The notes beneath the pieces were generated by a model. It ran no database searches. It was not told the origin of the DNA and was given only the letters and a program-made list of their open reading frames with translations. From the NCBI GenBank assembly GCA_007571305.1, contig RKRR01000155.1:1-33943 (forward strand): a stretch of 33,943 bases of DNA. The letters run 5' to 3'. The stretch is from Candidatus Poribacteria bacterium (lineage in GTDB: Bacteria; Poribacteria; WGA-4E; WGA-3G). Position 1 is the stretch's first letter, and each line of letters starts with the position of its first letter. The translations under genes and the position numbers were made by a program. Below are positions 32,888-33,943 of this stretch, one piece after another.

Positions 32888-32972
32888 GATAATACTCCTT
32901 TTCAGGGTTAAATTGCCTAAAATTCATGCAATCGGGGTTGAAAACCCTCCCACGGAGAATTAGACGTTACGC

Positions 32973-33638
32973 CTACAACCGGCCTGACGGCGTATGTCCC
33001 GCACCTACTTTGACATGTGTATCCGCCAGCTGCGTTTGCACGTGCGCAATGCACTCTTGAAGGTTTTTGAATGGGGAACTCGGATATGACTCTATACTAA
33101 AATTCAGGTCATTCTCACCGAAGGTTACCATATCCACGCCGGGTTTCGCGAATTTGCTGACGTTAATCACGGCATCGACAGACTCAATCTGTAAGATGAG
33201 TATGCCGGTATTGTTCCACCACTCGGCGTACTCAAGGCGGTCCATACCGCCTTTGATACCGTAACCACTGCTGGGACCCCAACTCCGCTTCCCTTTCTGA
33301 GGGTAGTAGAATGCATCAATTGCCTCGTCCACTGTTTCTACTTTTTCGACTTGTGGGACAACAATCGCGAGGGGACCCAGATCCAATAGATTGCCGATGA
33401 GATACGCATGACGGGTGTGCTTGATACGAAGCTGCACGCCTACATCGAATTCACTCGCCATCGCGCAATATTCAACGAGTTTGTCCTCATTTGCGGCACC
33501 GTGCTGATGGTCGGTACTAATCAAATCGTAGTTGCCTTGACCGAGAACCGCTTCCATCTCGTCCCGGGTGCAACCGAACGAAACACCAGACGCAATGTTA
33601 ACGGCTTCTTTATTATGGATGCGTTGTTTTAAAGACAA
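32973..33638 (-). CDS. HpcH/HpaI-type aldolase/citrate lyase family protein
   Basis: A 221-aa class II pyruvate aldolase-like TIM barrel that would cleave a 2-keto-3-deoxy (sugar) acid. Segments are TDHQHGAANEDKL (base His), VQLRIKH, LLDLGPLAIVVPQVEKVE, the metal Glu in LQIESVDAV and the metal Asp in VDMVTFGENDL. The start is TTG at 33638 (SLKQRIHNKE): AGGAGG lies eight bases upstream. The in-frame ATG at 33680 cannot serve because it overlaps the -10 box of the promoter, and a start at 33743 lies upstream of the promoter. The C-terminus is slightly short but ends in a plausible AGHTPSGRL. Confidence 0.88.
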   Translation of the reverse strand: MSLKQRIHNKEAVNIASGVSFGCTRDEMEAVLGQGNYDLISTDHQHGAANEDKLVEYCAMASEFDVGVQLRIKHTRHAYLIGNLLDLGPLAIVVPQVEKVETVDEAIDAFYYPQKGKRSWGPSSGYGIKGGMDRLEYAEWWNNTGILILQIESVDAVINVSKFAKPGVDMVTFGENDLNFSIESYPSSPFKNLQECIAHVQTQLADTHVKVGAGHTPSGRL

Positions 33639-33646
33639 AGGGATGA

Positions 33647-33652
33647 CCTCCT
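33647..33652 (-). promoter_or_regulatory. Ribosome binding site of the HpaI-type aldolase
   Basis: A full AGGAGG on the minus strand, eight bases before a TTG codon. This decides the start against the upstream ATG at 33680. Confidence 0.75.
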
Positions 33653-33678
33653 GAGGGTTCAACGAGATTGTGATGTCC

Positions 33679-33706
33679 ATTATAGACGTTTTGAGATTTT
33701 TGTCAA
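33679..33706 (-). promoter_or_regulatory. Near-perfect sigma70 promoter of the aldolase gene
   Basis: On the minus strand TTGACA (33701-33706), a 16-bp spacer and TATAAT (33679-33684). Both hexamers are exact consensus. Transcription should begin near 33670, leaving a leader of about 30 bases with the AGGAGG site in it. Confidence 0.8.
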
Positions 33707-33845
33707 GTTTTTTGGAATCACCAACCCTTCTAACTTTCCTCAAAGAGATATAAAATTGAGAGAAGCTCCCAAATTCAATCGCTCTGTGAAATGAGAAACA
33801 ACCGAAATCTTGAAAATTTCACGAAATTTTGCTAATCTGTATGCT

Positions 33846-33943
33846 TATAGTAGAATCCGAAAATAAATTTACACTTGTAGCATAGCCTGTTAGGCTGTGC
33901 CATCAGATACATATAACTTCAGAGTCCACACTCCGCTACAAAT
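33846..33943. repeat. MITE-like element, TATAGTAGAATCCG end, cut by window end
   Basis: Inverted copy of 8775-8898. It begins TATAGTAGAATCCG, continues AAATTTACACTTGTAGC, carries the core GTAGCATAGCCTGTTAGG (33878-33895) and matches on to CCGCTACAA at the edge. Only the far terminal repeat is missing because the window stops. Confidence 0.85.

Noticed and set aside
1..33943. tRNA or rRNA genes
   Set aside because: I looked for rRNA segments and tRNA-like cloverleafs in the gaps and saw none. This was by eye, so a divergent tRNA could be missed.

Overview
The window reads as chromosomal DNA of an uncultured, moderate-GC bacterium. The gene mix includes Gfo/Idh/MocA dehydrogenase, DUF1080, PmoA-like DUF6807, sugar-phosphate isomerase, HpaI-type aldolase, aldo/keto reductase, LamG and WD40-like secreted proteins, all in loose intergenic-rich spacing with abundant short repeats. 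This resembles Candidatus Poribacteria or a related deep lineage. That placement is inferred from style; no rRNA or tRNA gene is visible to settle it.

Layout. 1-1.2 kb: a leftward phosphorothioate-type SBD-HNH restriction nuclease. 1.4-3.5 kb: a SUMF1-like domain protein and MutY, rightward. 3.9-7.2 kb: leftward WD40-like/TolB protein, a poorly explained 465-bp stretch, aldo/keto reductase and a DUF1080 protein. 7.5-15.2 kb: rightward housekeeping and envelope block: hisC, ispG, a GT39-like membrane glycosyltransferase, an SNase-like nuclease, a GT4 glycosyltransferase, a polysaccharide deacetylase and a methyltransferase, ending against convergent uppP. 16.2-19.5 kb: LamG secreted protein, a small helical protein, and a BatA-like VWA membrane protein. 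20-26.9 kb: leftward block with a 1000-aa fused nuclease/N6-adenine methyltransferase, PmoA-like protein, sugar isomerase, a second adenine methyltransferase and an alpha/beta hydrolase. 27.1-31.4 kb: a leftward molybdenum hydroxylase operon (FAD, 2Fe-2S, a small zinc-ribbon protein, Mo subunit). 31.6-33.7 kb: Gfo/Idh/MocA oxidoreductase and an HpaI-type aldolase with a near-consensus promoter.

How the genes relate. ispG (isoprenoid precursors), uppP (undecaprenyl carrier recycling), the two glycosyltransferases and the deacetylase fit envelope glycan synthesis. The oxidoreductase, isomerase, aldolase, DUF1080 and PmoA-like genes fit sugar or sugar-acid catabolism. Three unrelated DNA-modification or restriction genes are scattered rather than clustered.

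The most unusual content is non-coding. Short MITE-like elements with at least three different terminal inverted repeats share one internal palindromic core. Several begin exactly at, or contain, the stop codon of the upstream gene. Imperfect 7-bp-period arrays (AACTGAC / GTTGTCA type) occupy many intergenic gaps and often sit just upstream of starts that lack a Shine-Dalgarno. Two secreted proteins of unrelated fold share a C-terminal GKLxxxWGELK tail, a candidate undescribed sorting or attachment signal.
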